From Bacteroidia bacterium (GTDB taxonomy: Bacteria > Bacteroidota > Bacteroidia > Bacteroidales > F082), in NCBI GenBank assembly GCA_021287165.1, contig JAJTAY010000037.1:1-38210 (forward strand): a stretch of DNA of 38,210 nucleotides. Direction: 5' to 3'. Positions within the stretch are counted from its first letter, which is position 1; every line of letters starts with the position of its first letter. Below, piece after piece: positions 8,909 to 18,081 of this stretch. A program made the translations under genes and the position numbers. The notes under the pieces are model-generated. The model saw nothing but the letters and a program-made list of their open reading frames with translations. It did not search any database and had not been told where the DNA came from.

Positions 8909-9913
8909 TTACAAGGCGGATTCAGGTATTTTGCCCGTAAGTGTACGGAAAAAGGCGATAAGCGTTTCCACCTCTTCGTGCGAAAGTTGCTTCCCCAACT
9001 GGGTGTAGGCCATAATTCGGATGGCTTCTTCCAGGCTCTCAACGCTGCCGTCGTGGAAATAAGGCGCGGTCATCTCGATATTGCGGAGCGAAGGGGTTTT
9101 AAAGACATACTTATCTGCCTCGTTGCCCGTAACGGCTGCCCTACCGGGGTCAGACTGCGAGCCGGTGTATTCGTAGTAAGGCCCGTGAACCAGACCGAAG
9201 CGCTGCATCATATTGCCGCCAAGTCCGGGACCGATGTGACAGGCAATGCAGCCTGTTTCGATAAACATGCTTAATCCTTGTTTCTGTTGATCGTCAAGGG
9301 CTTCAACAGCACCATCCAAAAATGCATCAAAAGCTGCCGGAGTAGCCAAAGTTCCTTCAAATTCTGCAATGGCGATGGCAAAGTTGTCGAATGTGATCGG
9401 GTCTTCCTGACCAGGAAATGCCGCTGTAAACATTTCCACGTATTCCGGTTTCGATTTCAATATACGCACTACATCTTCAGGACTCTGTAAGCCCATTTCG
9501 ATGGGATTCAGCACCGGTCCCTTGGCCTGATCGGCCAAATCGGGTGAGCGCCCATCCCAGAACTGCGCTACATGAAACCATGCGTTGAAGGTTGTTGGAC
9601 TGTTGCGGGTGCCCAGAGTTCCGTCGAAGCCCGGCGAAACACGCTTATTATCAACACCGTAGGTGGCAATGGGGTGGCAGCTGTTGCAGCTCAGTTGTTC
9701 GTTGGCCGAAAGCGCTGTTTCGTAATACAACTTCTTTCCCAGCTGTGCCAGAGGAGTGTTGGGGTCGTTGGGTGCCGGAAGCGTGGCGAAATACCGCTTT
9801 GCCGTTTCGAGTAGCATTTTGTCTGCCTCGCTGAGCTTCTTTTCCGATTTTCCGCCTCCGCAGGCCGAGATCATCAGGGTCAGTGCAATGAGGGGTAGCA
9901 GAAATTTTTTCAT
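8909..9913 (-). CDS. Di-heme cytochrome c peroxidase, predicted lipoprotein
   Basis: A 334-residue member of the bacterial CcpA/MauG superfamily, which normally reduces hydrogen peroxide to water in the periplasm using electrons from small cytochromes. Two c-type heme sites are visible: CNSCH at residues 76-80 and CIACH at 222-226. The N-terminus is a lipoprotein signal with a lipobox (LMISAC, Cys18), so the enzyme is probably membrane-tethered rather than free in the periplasm. Motifs around the second heme (TPSLRNIEMTAPYFHDGS) are typical of the family and include a possible distal ligand, Met281. It has a strong consensus promoter of its own. A MauG-like modifying role cannot be excluded from sequence. 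Confidence 0.9.
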   Translation of the reverse strand: MKKFLLPLIALTLMISACGGGKSEKKLSEADKMLLETAKRYFATLPAPNDPNTPLAQLGKKLYYETALSANEQLSCNSCHPIATYGVDNKRVSPGFDGTLGTRNSPTTFNAWFHVAQFWDGRSPDLADQAKGPVLNPIEMGLQSPEDVVRILKSKPEYVEMFTAAFPGQEDPITFDNFAIAIAEFEGTLATPAAFDAFLDGAVEALDDQQKQGLSMFIETGCIACHIGPGLGGNMMQRFGLVHGPYYEYTGSQSDPGRAAVTGNEADKYVFKTPSLRNIEMTAPYFHDGSVESLEEAIRIMAYTQLGKQLSHEEVETLIAFFRTLTGKIPESAL

Positions 9914-9941
9914 TTCAAAAGGGTTTTGGTTTCCATTATGG

Positions 9942-9972
9942 CGAAAATACCAAATCTGAATTAATCTGCAAA
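9942..9972 (-). promoter_or_regulatory. Promoter of the cytochrome c peroxidase gene
   Basis: Read on the minus strand: TTTG (9969-9972), a 19-bp spacer, then TATTTTCG (9942-9949). This is a one-base variant of the -7 consensus with correct spacing. The expected RNA start is near 9938, about 25 nt before the start codon. Confidence 0.65.
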
Positions 9973-9984
9973 ATCGGCTTTATC

Positions 9985-10016
9985 TTGTGTAAATGCTGCC
10001 TTATACACTAACTTCG
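9985..10016 (+). promoter_or_regulatory. Promoter of nnr
   Basis: TTG at 9985-9987, a 21-bp spacer, then TAACTTCG at 10009-10016. Four bases later comes the ATG at 10021, so the expected RNA start coincides with the start codon and the mRNA may be leaderless. Confidence 0.6.
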
Positions 10017-10020
10017 CTTG

Positions 10021-11574
10021 ATGCAAGAATTATCTCCGGCAATGACGGCCCTCAAAATATTGGACACTCAGCAAATCCGGCAGGCTGATGCCTTCACCAT
10101 AGTCCAAGAGCCTATCAGTTCCGTCGACCTGATGGAACGTGCCGCTACAAATTTGTATCAGCAATTCAAAAACCGTCTGAGGCCCGAACATCAGGTTTTC
10201 GTTTTTTGCGGGACAGGCAACAACGGGGGCGACGGACTTGTGCTGTCGCGCCTTATGATATACGACGGCTTTCAGGTGAATACTTTTATACTAAGGACAG
10301 GAAACGACGAAACCTCGGATTTCTCCATCAACCTGGAACGATTGAAGGATATTGGAGGTAAAATTTTGGATATCAGGCAAAAGGAAGCATTTCCTCATTT
10401 GCCTGGCAATTCGCTGGTTATTGACGCCTTGTTCGGTTCGGGTCTCAACAGGCCGCTCGAGGGGCTTGCGGCCGAACTTACGGAGCACATCAACATGAGT
10501 GGCGCCATTGTGGTGAGCGTTGACATGCCATCGGGGCTTTTTGCCGACAAGCCAATGCCAAAAGGCGAATCGGCCGTTATCCGTGCCGATTATACCTACA
10601 CTTTCGAGCTGCCGAAACTGGCCTTGCTGATGCCTGAAAACGAGTTTTTTGTTGGTGAGTGGCAGGTAGTTCCCATTGGACTGCATGCTGATTTCATTAC
10701 CACAGCGCAGACCAATTATTACTTTACGCGACCTGACTTCATAGGCAGTTTGCTCAAAGGCCGCAGGCGTCATGCCCACAAGGGCGATTTTGGCCATGCG
10801 CTGCTTATCGCAGGTTCTTCGGGCAAAGGTGGCGCCGCATTGCTGGCTGCCGAGGCATGCCTTCGCAGTGGCGCCGGACTGCTGCATGTTCATCTTCCAG
10901 CTACCTTGCAAAGTGCCTTTCTAAGCCGGCTTCCTGAAGCCATGATCAGCAATGAGCCCGGTGATCATTTTTCGCAACTGCCTGATCTCAAGCAATACAA
11001 TGTTATTGGGATAGGTCCCGGTCTGGGCACCGCTCCCGAAACGGCTTCGGCCCTGAAGCTCCTCATTCAGCAGGCCCGCGCGCCGATGTTGCTGGATGCC
11101 GATGCCTTGAATATCCTCTCGGAAAACCCAACCTGGCTTGCTTTTTTGCCTGTGGGTAGCATCATTACGCCTCATCCGGGCGAATTCAGGCGGCTGGCAG
11201 GCAGCTGGCAAAACAGCTTCGAGAGACTTGAAATGCAGAGGCATTTGTCAATCAGGCATGGTCTGATCATCGTGCTTAAAGGCGCTTACACCTGCATCAG
11301 CCTGCCCGATGGCCGTTGTTTTTTCAACAGCACCGGCAATCCAGGCATGGCCACCGGCGGCAGCGGCGATGTGCTTACTGGCATCATAACGGGCTTATTG
11401 GCAAGGGGATATGAACCCGCCGAGGCTGCACTGCTGGGCACTTATGTTCATGGACTGGCCGGCGATCTGGCAGCTCGTGAATTGGGTCAGGATAGTATGA
11501 TAGCAGGCGATATTACCTCTAAGCTTGGTAAAGCATTCCGTATGCTGGCGGGCGACGATTTTACTCAACCTTGA
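10021..11574 (+). CDS. nnr: Bifunctional NAD(P)HX epimerase/dehydratase
   Basis: A 517-residue two-domain metabolite-repair enzyme. The N-terminal YjeF_N domain (about 10-215; [18 protein letters not shown]) epimerises damaged hydrated NAD(P)H. The C-terminal ribokinase-like domain (about 235-510; [54 protein letters not shown]) dehydrates it back to NAD(P)H using ADP or ATP. Fusion of both activities is the usual bacterial arrangement. The start is ambiguous. ATG 10021 lies four bases after a -7 box and would give a leaderless mRNA; ATG 10042 ([12 protein letters not shown]) fits the family N-terminus better and leaves about 21 nt of leader. The 3' end overlaps the convergent parE by 14 bp. 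Confidence 0.93.
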   Translation: MQELSPAMTALKILDTQQIRQADAFTIVQEPISSVDLMERAATNLYQQFKNRLRPEHQVFVFCGTGNNGGDGLVLSRLMIYDGFQVNTFILRTGNDETSDFSINLERLKDIGGKILDIRQKEAFPHLPGNSLVIDALFGSGLNRPLEGLAAELTEHINMSGAIVVSVDMPSGLFADKPMPKGESAVIRADYTYTFELPKLALLMPENEFFVGEWQVVPIGLHADFITTAQTNYYFTRPDFIGSLLKGRRRHAHKGDFGHALLIAGSSGKGGAALLAAEACLRSGAGLLHVHLPATLQSAFLSRLPEAMISNEPGDHFSQLPDLKQYNVIGIGPGLGTAPETASALKLLIQQARAPMLLDADALNILSENPTWLAFLPVGSIITPHPGEFRRLAGSWQNSFERLEMQRHLSIRHGLIIVLKGAYTCISLPDGRCFFNSTGNPGMATGGSGDVLTGIITGLLARGYEPAEAALLGTYVHGLAGDLAARELGQDSMIAGDITSKLGKAFRMLAGDDFTQP

Positions 11575-13420
11575 CCTTGTCTTCCGTAAGGTCTTCTTCC
11601 AGACGTAGGTTATTGATGATAAACTGCTGACGGTCAGGCGTATTTTTGCCCATATAATAGCTCAGAATTTCCGGAATCGAAAGGTCGCGCCTGAGGATCA
11701 CCGGGTCGAGACGCATGCCCGGCCCTATGAAAAAGCGAAACTCGTCGGGCGAAATCTCACCCAGTCCCTTGAACCGGGTTATCTCGGCATTTTGACCAAG
11801 CTTTTTCAGCGCCTGCTGGCGTTCTTCCTCCGAATAGCAATAAATCGTTTCCTTTTTATTACGAACCCTGAAAAGCGGGGTTTGCAAAATATAGAGGTGG
11901 CCGGCCCGCACCAGATCAGGATAAAACTGAAGGAAAAAGGTGAGCAGCAGCAGCCTGATGTGCATCCCGTCAACATCGGCATCGGTGGCGATGACAATAT
12001 TGTTGTAGCGCAGGTTTTCCATCGACTCGTCGATGTTGATGGCAGCCTGCAGCAGGTTGAACTCTTCGTTTTCGTAAACAATCTTCTTGCTCAGGCCGTA
12101 GCAGTTGAGCGGTTTCCCTTTGAGGCTGAAAACCGCCTGGGTTTGCACGTCGCGGCTCTTGGTGATGCTGCCGGAGGCCGAATCGCCCTCAGTGATAAAC
12201 AGTGTGGTTTCGAGCCTCTTTTCGTGGTTCGAATTGTAGTGGATGCGGCAGTCGCGGAGCTTTTTGTTGTGCAGACTTACTTTTTTCACACTCTCCCGGG
12301 CCAGTTTCTTGATGTTGGCCATATCTCGGCGCTCCTTTTCGCTCTGCATGATCTTGCGCTGCAGGGCTTCGGCCGTTTCAGGGTTCATGTGCAGGTAGTT
12401 GTCTAGCTGCTTACTAATGATGTCGCCAATGAAATTGCGTATCGAACGGCCGTTGGGTTCCATGTAAACTGATCCCAGCTTGGTTTTGGTCTGCGACTCG
12501 AAAACAGGTTCCTGAACCTTAAGACTGATGGCCGCCACCAGCGAATTGCGGATATCGGCTGTGTCGTAATCCTTCTTGTAAAAGTCGCGAATCGTCTTCA
12601 CGAAGGCCTCCCTAAAGGCGTTCTGATGCGTACCGCCCTGAGTGGTGTTCTGGCCGTTTACGAAACTGTAATACTCCTCATTATAGGTGTTGTTGCTGTG
12701 TGTGAAGGCACACTCAAAGTCGTCCTCCTTGATGTGTATGATCGGGTAGATCTTGTTTTCCGAACCAATGTTTCGTTCCAGAAGGTCGAGCAAACCGTTT
12801 TTAGCCAGAAACTTTTGGCCGTTGAAATGCAGGCTCAGACCGTTGTTCAGAAAGGCGTAGTTCCACAACATTTCCTCCACATATTCAGGGAGATAGCGGA
12901 ACTTGCCAAACATTTCCTCATCAGGAATGAATGAGATAATGGTTCCTTGCCTTGCATCGCTCGGTTCTATGGGGAAATCGTTTACCAACTCACCCTTTCG
13001 GTATTCCACCACCTTGGTCTGGCCTTCGCGTATGCTTTGTGCGGTGAACCATGAGGAGAGTGCATTTACGGCTTTGGTACCCACGCCGTTGAGACCAACC
13101 GACTTTTTAAAAGCTCCCGAGCCATATTTTGCCCCGGTGTTGATGCGGCTCACGCAGTCGATCACCTTGCCCAGCGGTATCCCGCGGCCATAGTCGCGCA
13201 CAACGACCATGGTGTCCTGTATGGTGATTTCAATGCTTTTGCCATGCCCCATCATGTATTCGTCGATGCTGTTGTCAATCACCTCCTTGAGCAAAACGTA
13301 AATACCGTCATCGTGCGATGTGCCATCGCCCAGCTTGCCAATATACATGCCTGGCCTCAGGCGGATATGTTCTTTCCAGTCAAGGGTTTGAATGCTGTCG
13401 TCGGTGTAGTTTTCGGTCAT
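11561..13420 (-). CDS. parE: DNA topoisomerase IV subunit B (ParE)
   Basis: This 619-residue type IIA topoisomerase ATPase subunit pairs with ParC to decatenate chromosomes. The GHKL ATPase signatures are [13 protein letters not shown] (about residues 46-58), DYGRGIP and [15 protein letters not shown]. The transducer domain follows, then the TOPRIM domain with [13 protein letters not shown] and the metal-binding [16 protein letters not shown]. The C-terminus is GFHA-like with FKGLGEI and a charged end. The N-terminus ([21 protein letters not shown]) and short length match the Bacteroidota ParE branch rather than GyrB, though the assignment rests on recall rather than a tree. parC is not adjacent in this window. 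The -7 box TAACTTTG lies 19 nt upstream of the start. Confidence 0.9.
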   Translation of the reverse strand: MTENYTDDSIQTLDWKEHIRLRPGMYIGKLGDGTSHDDGIYVLLKEVIDNSIDEYMMGHGKSIEITIQDTMVVVRDYGRGIPLGKVIDCVSRINTGAKYGSGAFKKSVGLNGVGTKAVNALSSWFTAQSIREGQTKVVEYRKGELVNDFPIEPSDARQGTIISFIPDEEMFGKFRYLPEYVEEMLWNYAFLNNGLSLHFNGQKFLAKNGLLDLLERNIGSENKIYPIIHIKEDDFECAFTHSNNTYNEEYYSFVNGQNTTQGGTHQNAFREAFVKTIRDFYKKDYDTADIRNSLVAAISLKVQEPVFESQTKTKLGSVYMEPNGRSIRNFIGDIISKQLDNYLHMNPETAEALQRKIMQSEKERRDMANIKKLARESVKKVSLHNKKLRDCRIHYNSNHEKRLETTLFITEGDSASGSITKSRDVQTQAVFSLKGKPLNCYGLSKKIVYENEEFNLLQAAINIDESMENLRYNNIVIATDADVDGMHIRLLLLTFFLQFYPDLVRAGHLYILQTPLFRVRNKKETIYCYSEEERQQALKKLGQNAEITRFKGLGEISPDEFRFFIGPGMRLDPVILRRDLSIPEILSYYMGKNTPDRQQFIINNLRLEEDLTEDKVKVE

Positions 13421-13439
13421 GGAGGCGGAGAAATTTGTG

Positions 13440-13447
13440 CAAAGTTA
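13440..13447 (-). promoter_or_regulatory. -7 promoter box for parE
   Basis: Minus strand TAACTTTG, an exact match to the -7 consensus, 19 nt upstream of the parE ATG. No convincing -33 box is seen at the right distance. Confidence 0.6.
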
Positions 13448-13512
13448 GCATTTACCGAGCTTAGGGTAATTGATGCACAGTTGTGAAGTTTTCATCATTT
13501 TCAAGGCATCGC

Positions 13513-13544
13513 TTGACAAGTGATAATTTTTGGTACGAACTTTG
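13513..13544 (+). promoter_or_regulatory. Promoter of the Trp-rich T9SS gene
   Basis: TTG at 13513-13515, a 21-bp spacer, then GAACTTTG at 13537-13544 (one mismatch to TAnnTTTG). The expected RNA start is near 13548, leaving about 29 nt of leader. Confidence 0.55.
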
Positions 13545-13576
13545 GATGATACAACCTGTCCAAAAAGAGAAAAAAC

Positions 13577-15025
13577 ATGAGAAAATTTACAGCACTTCTT
13601 CTGGCCGTATTATTGGCCTCCACCGCATTTGGTCAGCGCAAAACAGCCAACGACTTGAAAATGAAGCATTCAGCTTTTGTGAGACTGGAAGCTGATGTTG
13701 AACAAAAGACTCAGCATACCGGGCAGACAAAGCAGCCTGATGTGAGAAAAATTGCGGCCTCACGAGAGTTTTCGAGGCTCCTGCAGACCCACTCACTGAT
13801 GTATTTTGATGGTCAATTTGATACCAATACCCGGGTGAATTATTTTTATGAAGGTTTTTCACATCTGCCTACTTATTCCATCGAAGATTACTTTGCTGAT
13901 GGTTCCTTTCTCCCATCCAATAAGACTTTTTACTACTTCGATGAGCAGCAACGCGACACCATGTGGGTATCCCAGTATTGGGAAGGCTTTCGCAACTGGG
14001 CCAACTCTATGCGCGAAATCTGGCGCTACGACCAGATGGATAACCAGCAATTGTACCTGAACGAATTCTGGGATGTAACTAACGAACAATGGTTCCTTCA
14101 ATTTGCTACTCGTTCGTTCTTCGAGTACAATGACTTAGGCCAGGTAGTGAGCATCACTTATGCTGATTATTATATGGATCAGTGGTTTCCATGGGGCAGA
14201 GTACTCAATGAATACGACAGTGCCGGCAGGCACATAGCCACCACAGGACAGGATTGGGAGGATGTTGATGGGAAATGGATAAACAGCTGGCGCGAAGAAT
14301 ATGACCTAAACGCTCAGAATGAATGGCTTCTAGTAAATTATTATGTATGGGAGGATTTCGGCCAGCAATGGGAGCTGGATAGCAGGGCGATCGATATTTC
14401 ATGGCTTGATTTTTCGGAATTGAAGTGGCTTACCGTTACGCTGCAATTGTGGAATGGTCAGGAATGGGAGAACGAAGCCAAAGGTTTTTGTGAATACAAC
14501 ACCCTCGAAATGTTGCTAACTTCAACCTTTCAGGCCTGGGATGGTAGCGGTTGGGTGAACGATTCCAGAGAGCGTTACGAATATGATAATTATGGCTTTG
14601 GTATTCTTGAGGTTACCGAATATTGGGAGAATGAAGCATGGGCTGTTGCATATGGCCAACGCTATATTGTTGACTATGATGCAAATGCAAATCCTGTATC
14701 GATTTTAATGGAATACTATGATCCATGGCTAAGCGATTGGATGATTCAGGGGAAAGTGCTCCTCGCATGGGAGATCGTAACTAAAGTTCCTCAAAACAAC
14801 ACTTTGGAATTCACCATATTCCCCAATCCTACACAAAATCATCTCAAGATCGCCGGCAGCAGCGGCAGTCCTGAATTTGCAATTTTCGATTTATCTGCCA
14901 GAAAAGTGCTTTCAGGAACAACAACCAACGGTATCATTGATGTTCAGGTACTTCCGTCGGGGACCTATCTGCTTCAGCTCAAACAAAACGGGCAAATAGC
15001 AACGCGAAAATTCATAAAGAATTAG
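13577..15025 (+). CDS. Trp/Tyr-rich repeat protein with T9SS type A sorting domain
   Basis: A 482-residue predicted secreted protein. The signal peptide (1-19) ends TAFGQ. Residues about 119-400 are made of roughly seven degenerate repeats, 30-45 residues long. Each contains a W-x(4-6)-W pair, then a short arm like N-S-x-R-E-x-Y, then Y-D/N and a turn, as in WVNDSRERYEYDNYG and WINSWREEYDLN. The repeats resemble YD/RHS-like strand repeats but are not a family I can name. The last 70 residues are a T9SS type A sorting signal: FTIFPNPTQNHLKI, FAIFDLSARKVL, VQVLPSGTYLLQL, ending RKFIKN. A strong terminator follows directly. The aromatic pattern suggests a beta-structured, possibly carbohydrate-facing surface; that is inference. 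Confidence 0.85.
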   Translation: MRKFTALLLAVLLASTAFGQRKTANDLKMKHSAFVRLEADVEQKTQHTGQTKQPDVRKIAASREFSRLLQTHSLMYFDGQFDTNTRVNYFYEGFSHLPTYSIEDYFADGSFLPSNKTFYYFDEQQRDTMWVSQYWEGFRNWANSMREIWRYDQMDNQQLYLNEFWDVTNEQWFLQFATRSFFEYNDLGQVVSITYADYYMDQWFPWGRVLNEYDSAGRHIATTGQDWEDVDGKWINSWREEYDLNAQNEWLLVNYYVWEDFGQQWELDSRAIDISWLDFSELKWLTVTLQLWNGQEWENEAKGFCEYNTLEMLLTSTFQAWDGSGWVNDSRERYEYDNYGFGILEVTEYWENEAWAVAYGQRYIVDYDANANPVSILMEYYDPWLSDWMIQGKVLLAWEIVTKVPQNNTLEFTIFPNPTQNHLKIAGSSGSPEFAIFDLSARKVLSGTTTNGIIDVQVLPSGTYLLQLKQNGQIATRKFIKN

Positions 15026-15031
15026 CAATTA

Positions 15032-15061
15032 AAAAAACCGGGTCAAAAGCCCGGTTTTTTT
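15032..15061 (+). terminator. Intrinsic terminator after the Trp-rich T9SS gene
   Basis: AAAAAACCGGG (15032-15042) and CCCGGTTTTTT (15050-15060) form an 11-bp stem with a 7-nt loop, followed by T. It lies 6 nt after the stop codon. The A-tract on the other side would make it work in both directions. Confidence 0.9.
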
Positions 15062-15099
15062 GTGCATACCTGCCGGAAAGTGCGTTGAAGCGAAAACCC

Positions 15100-15107
15100 T
15101 ACCTTTG
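15100..15107 (+). promoter_or_regulatory. -7 promoter box for the putative porin gene
   Basis: TACCTTTG is an exact consensus match lying just four bases (CAGC) before the ATG at 15112. The predicted RNA start falls on the start codon, implying a leaderless mRNA. The box also rules out the longer TTG start at 15085. No good -33 box is visible. Confidence 0.6.
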
Positions 15108-15111
15108 CAGC

Positions 15112-17040
15112 ATGAGCACGACAAAGCCATTTCGCTTGCAAAACTTTGTACAAATCTGGCGATCAGTATTTCTGATTCTCTTGCTGAGTCTGTACATTCC
15201 GGTGCAAGCGCAAAGGCCATTGAGTACAGTCGACTCCACACGAACCACCTATTTCAGTCATAGTTTCGACAGCTTATTTCTTGGCAAAGTGCACGCCATC
15301 GATACCAATCTGCTGTATTTCAGTCGTTTTGACTTTACGAGCCTCGACGAATTCGGTATGGCAACCTTGAGCAATACGGCAAATCCTGCCCGATCATTGT
15401 TCTTTAAACCGGAAATATACTACGGTTACGATTTTTACCCTTCGGCTTACAGACTATACCAGCGTAGCGGAAAAGACGTTCAGTTCAGGCAACCGCTCTC
15501 GCCGCTCACCGAGATAAGTTATCTCATGGGTTCGAAACGCGAGCAGCACCTCAGGGTCAATTTTAGCCGTCTCGTAGCCCCGCGTACTGTGGTTGGGATG
15601 GACTACGGATTGATCAACTCACCGGGTTATTACAAAAATCACCTGGTAGATCAAAACAATGTTTATTTCACTGCCCGTCACAATACCAGTAACCTTCGGT
15701 ACGGCGCTGCTGCCTGGTATTTTCACAACAAGCTGACCAACAGGGAAAATGGTGGCATTGTGAACGACAGTATTTTCGAAAACAATATCGAAACCGACCG
15801 GCGTTTGTATGGCGTCAACCTTCAGGATGCCCAAAACCGCATGAAGATGTCGGGCTTTGGCTTTGAACATTATTTCATCCTGCTGCCTCAGGTACTGCAT
15901 CGCGATGACGACACGCTTCCTCAAAAGCGCAACTTTCAGCTGGGACGCATCACGCACCATTTTGAATATCTTCGTAATCAATGGGTTTACAGCGAGCGCT
16001 CGCCCCTCGAGAACTTTTACAAGCCATACGACTCCGTTCTCAACCCGCAAGGCACCTACGACAGCACCTACCAATCGGCGATAATCAACAGAATCCAATG
16101 GAGTAGTTTGGGATATCGCATGCACGAAAGCCCTCCGCCACTGCACCTTTATGCAGGTATCGAGCTAGTGAATATTCTGCAAAGCGATTCGCTCGTGTCG
16201 AACCGTTACTTCCAGCTCAATCCTTACGGAGGCGTGAGCATCAATCTGCTCAACTCCCTTTTCATCGACGGCAGGCTTAAAGTGGTAAGCGGCAACTGGG
16301 CTGGCGGCGATCTTTACCTCGAGGGCGCCGTAAAACAATATTTTGGAACCTCTCAACGCAACCTTGGCAATCTTTACGGAAACCTGCTTCTGGCCAATCA
16401 GTCGCCCTCCTGGTTTCATCAACGCTACTATTCCAATCATTTCCGATGGGAAAACAATTTCGTCAATACGCGCATGCTCCGTTTCGAAGGTGGTTACCAT
16501 ATTAAGGGAATTTCGGCGGGTGCCGTTTACAACCTGATTGACCGCCCTGTTTATTTCGGCACCGAAGGCCGGCCAAGGCAATCGGGCGGCTCGGCAAACG
16601 TGCTCCAGCTTTATGGAAAGATGCACCTTAGCCCCGGTAATTTCGACTTTATCGGACGCGTTGCCTGGCAATATGCCGACAATGACAGTGTGCTCCGAGT
16701 GCCGGCCCTGATTGCAAGAGCGCGTTTGCTCTACACCTTCGAAGCAATAAAAAATGTGGCTACCATTCAGGTGGGTTTCGATGCCAGTTACCATTCGGAA
16801 TATTACGCCGATGCATGGATGCCAGCCTTACGCAGCTTCCACATGCAAAACCGTAAAAAGGTGGGTAACTATCCTTATGTTGATGCTCACGTTGCCCTCA
16901 AGCTCAAGCGCGCGCGCGTCTTCTTTCAGGCAACCAACCTCTTCAGCCTGACTGGCTATTCCTACTATTTCACAACTCCAGGCTATCCGATGCGCGACCA
17001 GCGATTTGTACTTGGGGTGAACTGGCGGTTTTATTATTAG
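15112..17040 (+). CDS. Putative outer-membrane porin (Porin_10-like)
   Basis: A 642-residue outer-membrane beta-barrel candidate of the kind annotated as 'putative porin' in Bacteroidota (Porin_10 type; assigned from recall). An N-terminal hydrophobic signal (FLILLLSLYIPVQAQ) is followed by a plug-like lead (RTTYFSHSFDSLFLGKVHAI) and then many alternating amphipathic strands. It ends in RFVLGVNWRFYY, an aromatic-terminated strand typical of barrel proteins inserted by BamA. The ATG at 15112 is chosen because the frame upstream overlaps a perfect -7 box at 15100-15107. It follows the T9SS gene after a terminator and is convergent with the TerB-DnaJ gene. Substrate is unknown. Confidence 0.82.
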   Translation: MSTTKPFRLQNFVQIWRSVFLILLLSLYIPVQAQRPLSTVDSTRTTYFSHSFDSLFLGKVHAIDTNLLYFSRFDFTSLDEFGMATLSNTANPARSLFFKPEIYYGYDFYPSAYRLYQRSGKDVQFRQPLSPLTEISYLMGSKREQHLRVNFSRLVAPRTVVGMDYGLINSPGYYKNHLVDQNNVYFTARHNTSNLRYGAAAWYFHNKLTNRENGGIVNDSIFENNIETDRRLYGVNLQDAQNRMKMSGFGFEHYFILLPQVLHRDDDTLPQKRNFQLGRITHHFEYLRNQWVYSERSPLENFYKPYDSVLNPQGTYDSTYQSAIINRIQWSSLGYRMHESPPPLHLYAGIELVNILQSDSLVSNRYFQLNPYGGVSINLLNSLFIDGRLKVVSGNWAGGDLYLEGAVKQYFGTSQRNLGNLYGNLLLANQSPSWFHQRYYSNHFRWENNFVNTRMLRFEGGYHIKGISAGAVYNLIDRPVYFGTEGRPRQSGGSANVLQLYGKMHLSPGNFDFIGRVAWQYADNDSVLRVPALIARARLLYTFEAIKNVATIQVGFDASYHSEYYADAWMPALRSFHMQNRKKVGNYPYVDAHVALKLKRARVFFQATNLFSLTGYSYYFTTPGYPMRDQRFVLGVNWRFYY

Positions 17041-17134
17041 TGAGCCTTTTCAAGGCGCTTCACATTATCCTTCAGTTGGCTGGCCGTCCTGTTTTGGGTA
17101 TAAGTTTAGCGGCTGATTCTGAGTGTGTTCATTT

Positions 17135-17950
17135 TCAGCTGAATCCTCTTTGCTTCTTTATCGTTTCGTAGGCCTCGGCAACTTTCTTAAACTTTTCCTC
17201 GGCATCTTTTTTAACATCCTCACCCAAATGGGCCACACGGTCGGGGTGATATTTCAGGGCTGCCTGACGGTAGGCTTTTTTTACCTCCTCGTCTGTTGCT
17301 TCGGCGCTGATTTCCAGAATGTCGTAAGGGTTGTAAAGTTTCTTCACAAACATCGAGAGCATAGCCCTGAAATCGGCATCCGGAATACCCATGTGCTGAG
17401 CAATGGTTTTGAGCGTCGAGGTTTCGGTCATGCTAAGCTCGCCGTCGGCCGTGCTAATGCCAAAAAGATAGTGCAGCAGCTGTTGCTTCGCTGCAGGGTC
17501 CATCATCATGCCTATCTGATTCGATACTGCAACCAGGTCGATATCCTTTTTCAGGAGTTCGCGCAGAACAATGAGCAATTCGCTGGCTTCGTTGTTTCCA
17601 AACTGATTGACCAAAAACGACTTAACATAATTGAGCTCCGATTTTTTTATCGAGTTGTCGGCCTTCATGATGGCAGCAGTGAGTACCATCAGGCTAAGCT
17701 TGAAGTCGCCGGGGCGGGTTATCGGTTCGGCTCTTTCAGTTGTTTTTGGGGCTTCAGCCATACTGCCGATGGCAAAGCCCAGCAATGCGCCAATCGGTCC
17801 GCCAAGCGCCCATCCAAGCCCTCCGCCAATCCATCGGGCATACCGAACCCCGGAAGGCCGGCTCTGCCTGTGCTGCCTTCGCTGGTTTGGAAGGATGAAC
17901 AAGAAATATATTGCTATGATAATGAGTATAATAGACCAAAAAGAAAGCAT
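17135..17950 (-). CDS. Membrane-anchored TerB-DnaJ (DjlA-like) co-chaperone
   Basis: A 271-residue protein with the DjlA layout. An N-terminal transmembrane helix (3-20) is followed by a glycine-rich hydrophobic segment (41-63) that may be a second membrane dip. A TerB-like helical domain spans about 82-200 ([35 protein letters not shown]). The C-terminal J domain (207-268, [19 protein letters not shown]) carries the HPD tripeptide at 235-237 that stimulates DnaK ATPase. The J domain would be cytoplasmic, recruiting DnaK to the membrane. The ATG at 17950 is used because a promoter overlaps the upstream extension to 18028. It is downstream of the saccharopine operon but separated by a strong terminator. 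Confidence 0.88.
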   Translation of the reverse strand: MLSFWSIILIIIAIYFLFILPNQRRQHRQSRPSGVRYARWIGGGLGWALGGPIGALLGFAIGSMAEAPKTTERAEPITRPGDFKLSLMVLTAAIMKADNSIKKSELNYVKSFLVNQFGNNEASELLIVLRELLKKDIDLVAVSNQIGMMMDPAAKQQLLHYLFGISTADGELSMTETSTLKTIAQHMGIPDADFRAMLSMFVKKLYNPYDILEISAEATDEEVKKAYRQAALKYHPDRVAHLGEDVKKDAEEKFKKVAEAYETIKKQRGFS

Positions 17951-17964
17951 GTTCGGGTTTTTGG

Positions 17965-17994
17965 CAAAAGTAACGAAAGCGCAAAAGCCGCCAA
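17965..17994 (-). promoter_or_regulatory. Promoter of the TerB-DnaJ gene
   Basis: Minus strand: TTG (17992-17994), a 19-bp spacer, then TACTTTTG (17965-17972), an exact -7 match. It lies 14 nt upstream of the chosen ATG and about 40 nt past the preceding terminator. Confidence 0.65.
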
Positions 17995-18028
17995 TAGCAG
18001 TTTTCCTCAGTTTGGACTGCGATGGCAC

Positions 18029-18061
18029 AAAAAAGCCGGTTTGCTTAGCTGCAAACCGGCT
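18029..18061 (-). terminator. Intrinsic terminator after the saccharopine operon
   Basis: AGCCGGTTTGC and GCAAACCGGCT pair perfectly over 11 bp with a 6-nt loop (stem 18034-18061). On the minus strand the stem runs into TTTTTTG. It sits 21 nt beyond the saccharopine dehydrogenase stop. Confidence 0.9.
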
Positions 18062-18081
18062 GGTCGAATGGCCCTAAACTA

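Noticed and set aside
17044..17056. Terminator after the porin gene
   Set aside because: A 5-bp stem with a 3-nt loop (GCCTT-TTC-AAGGC) has no following T run.
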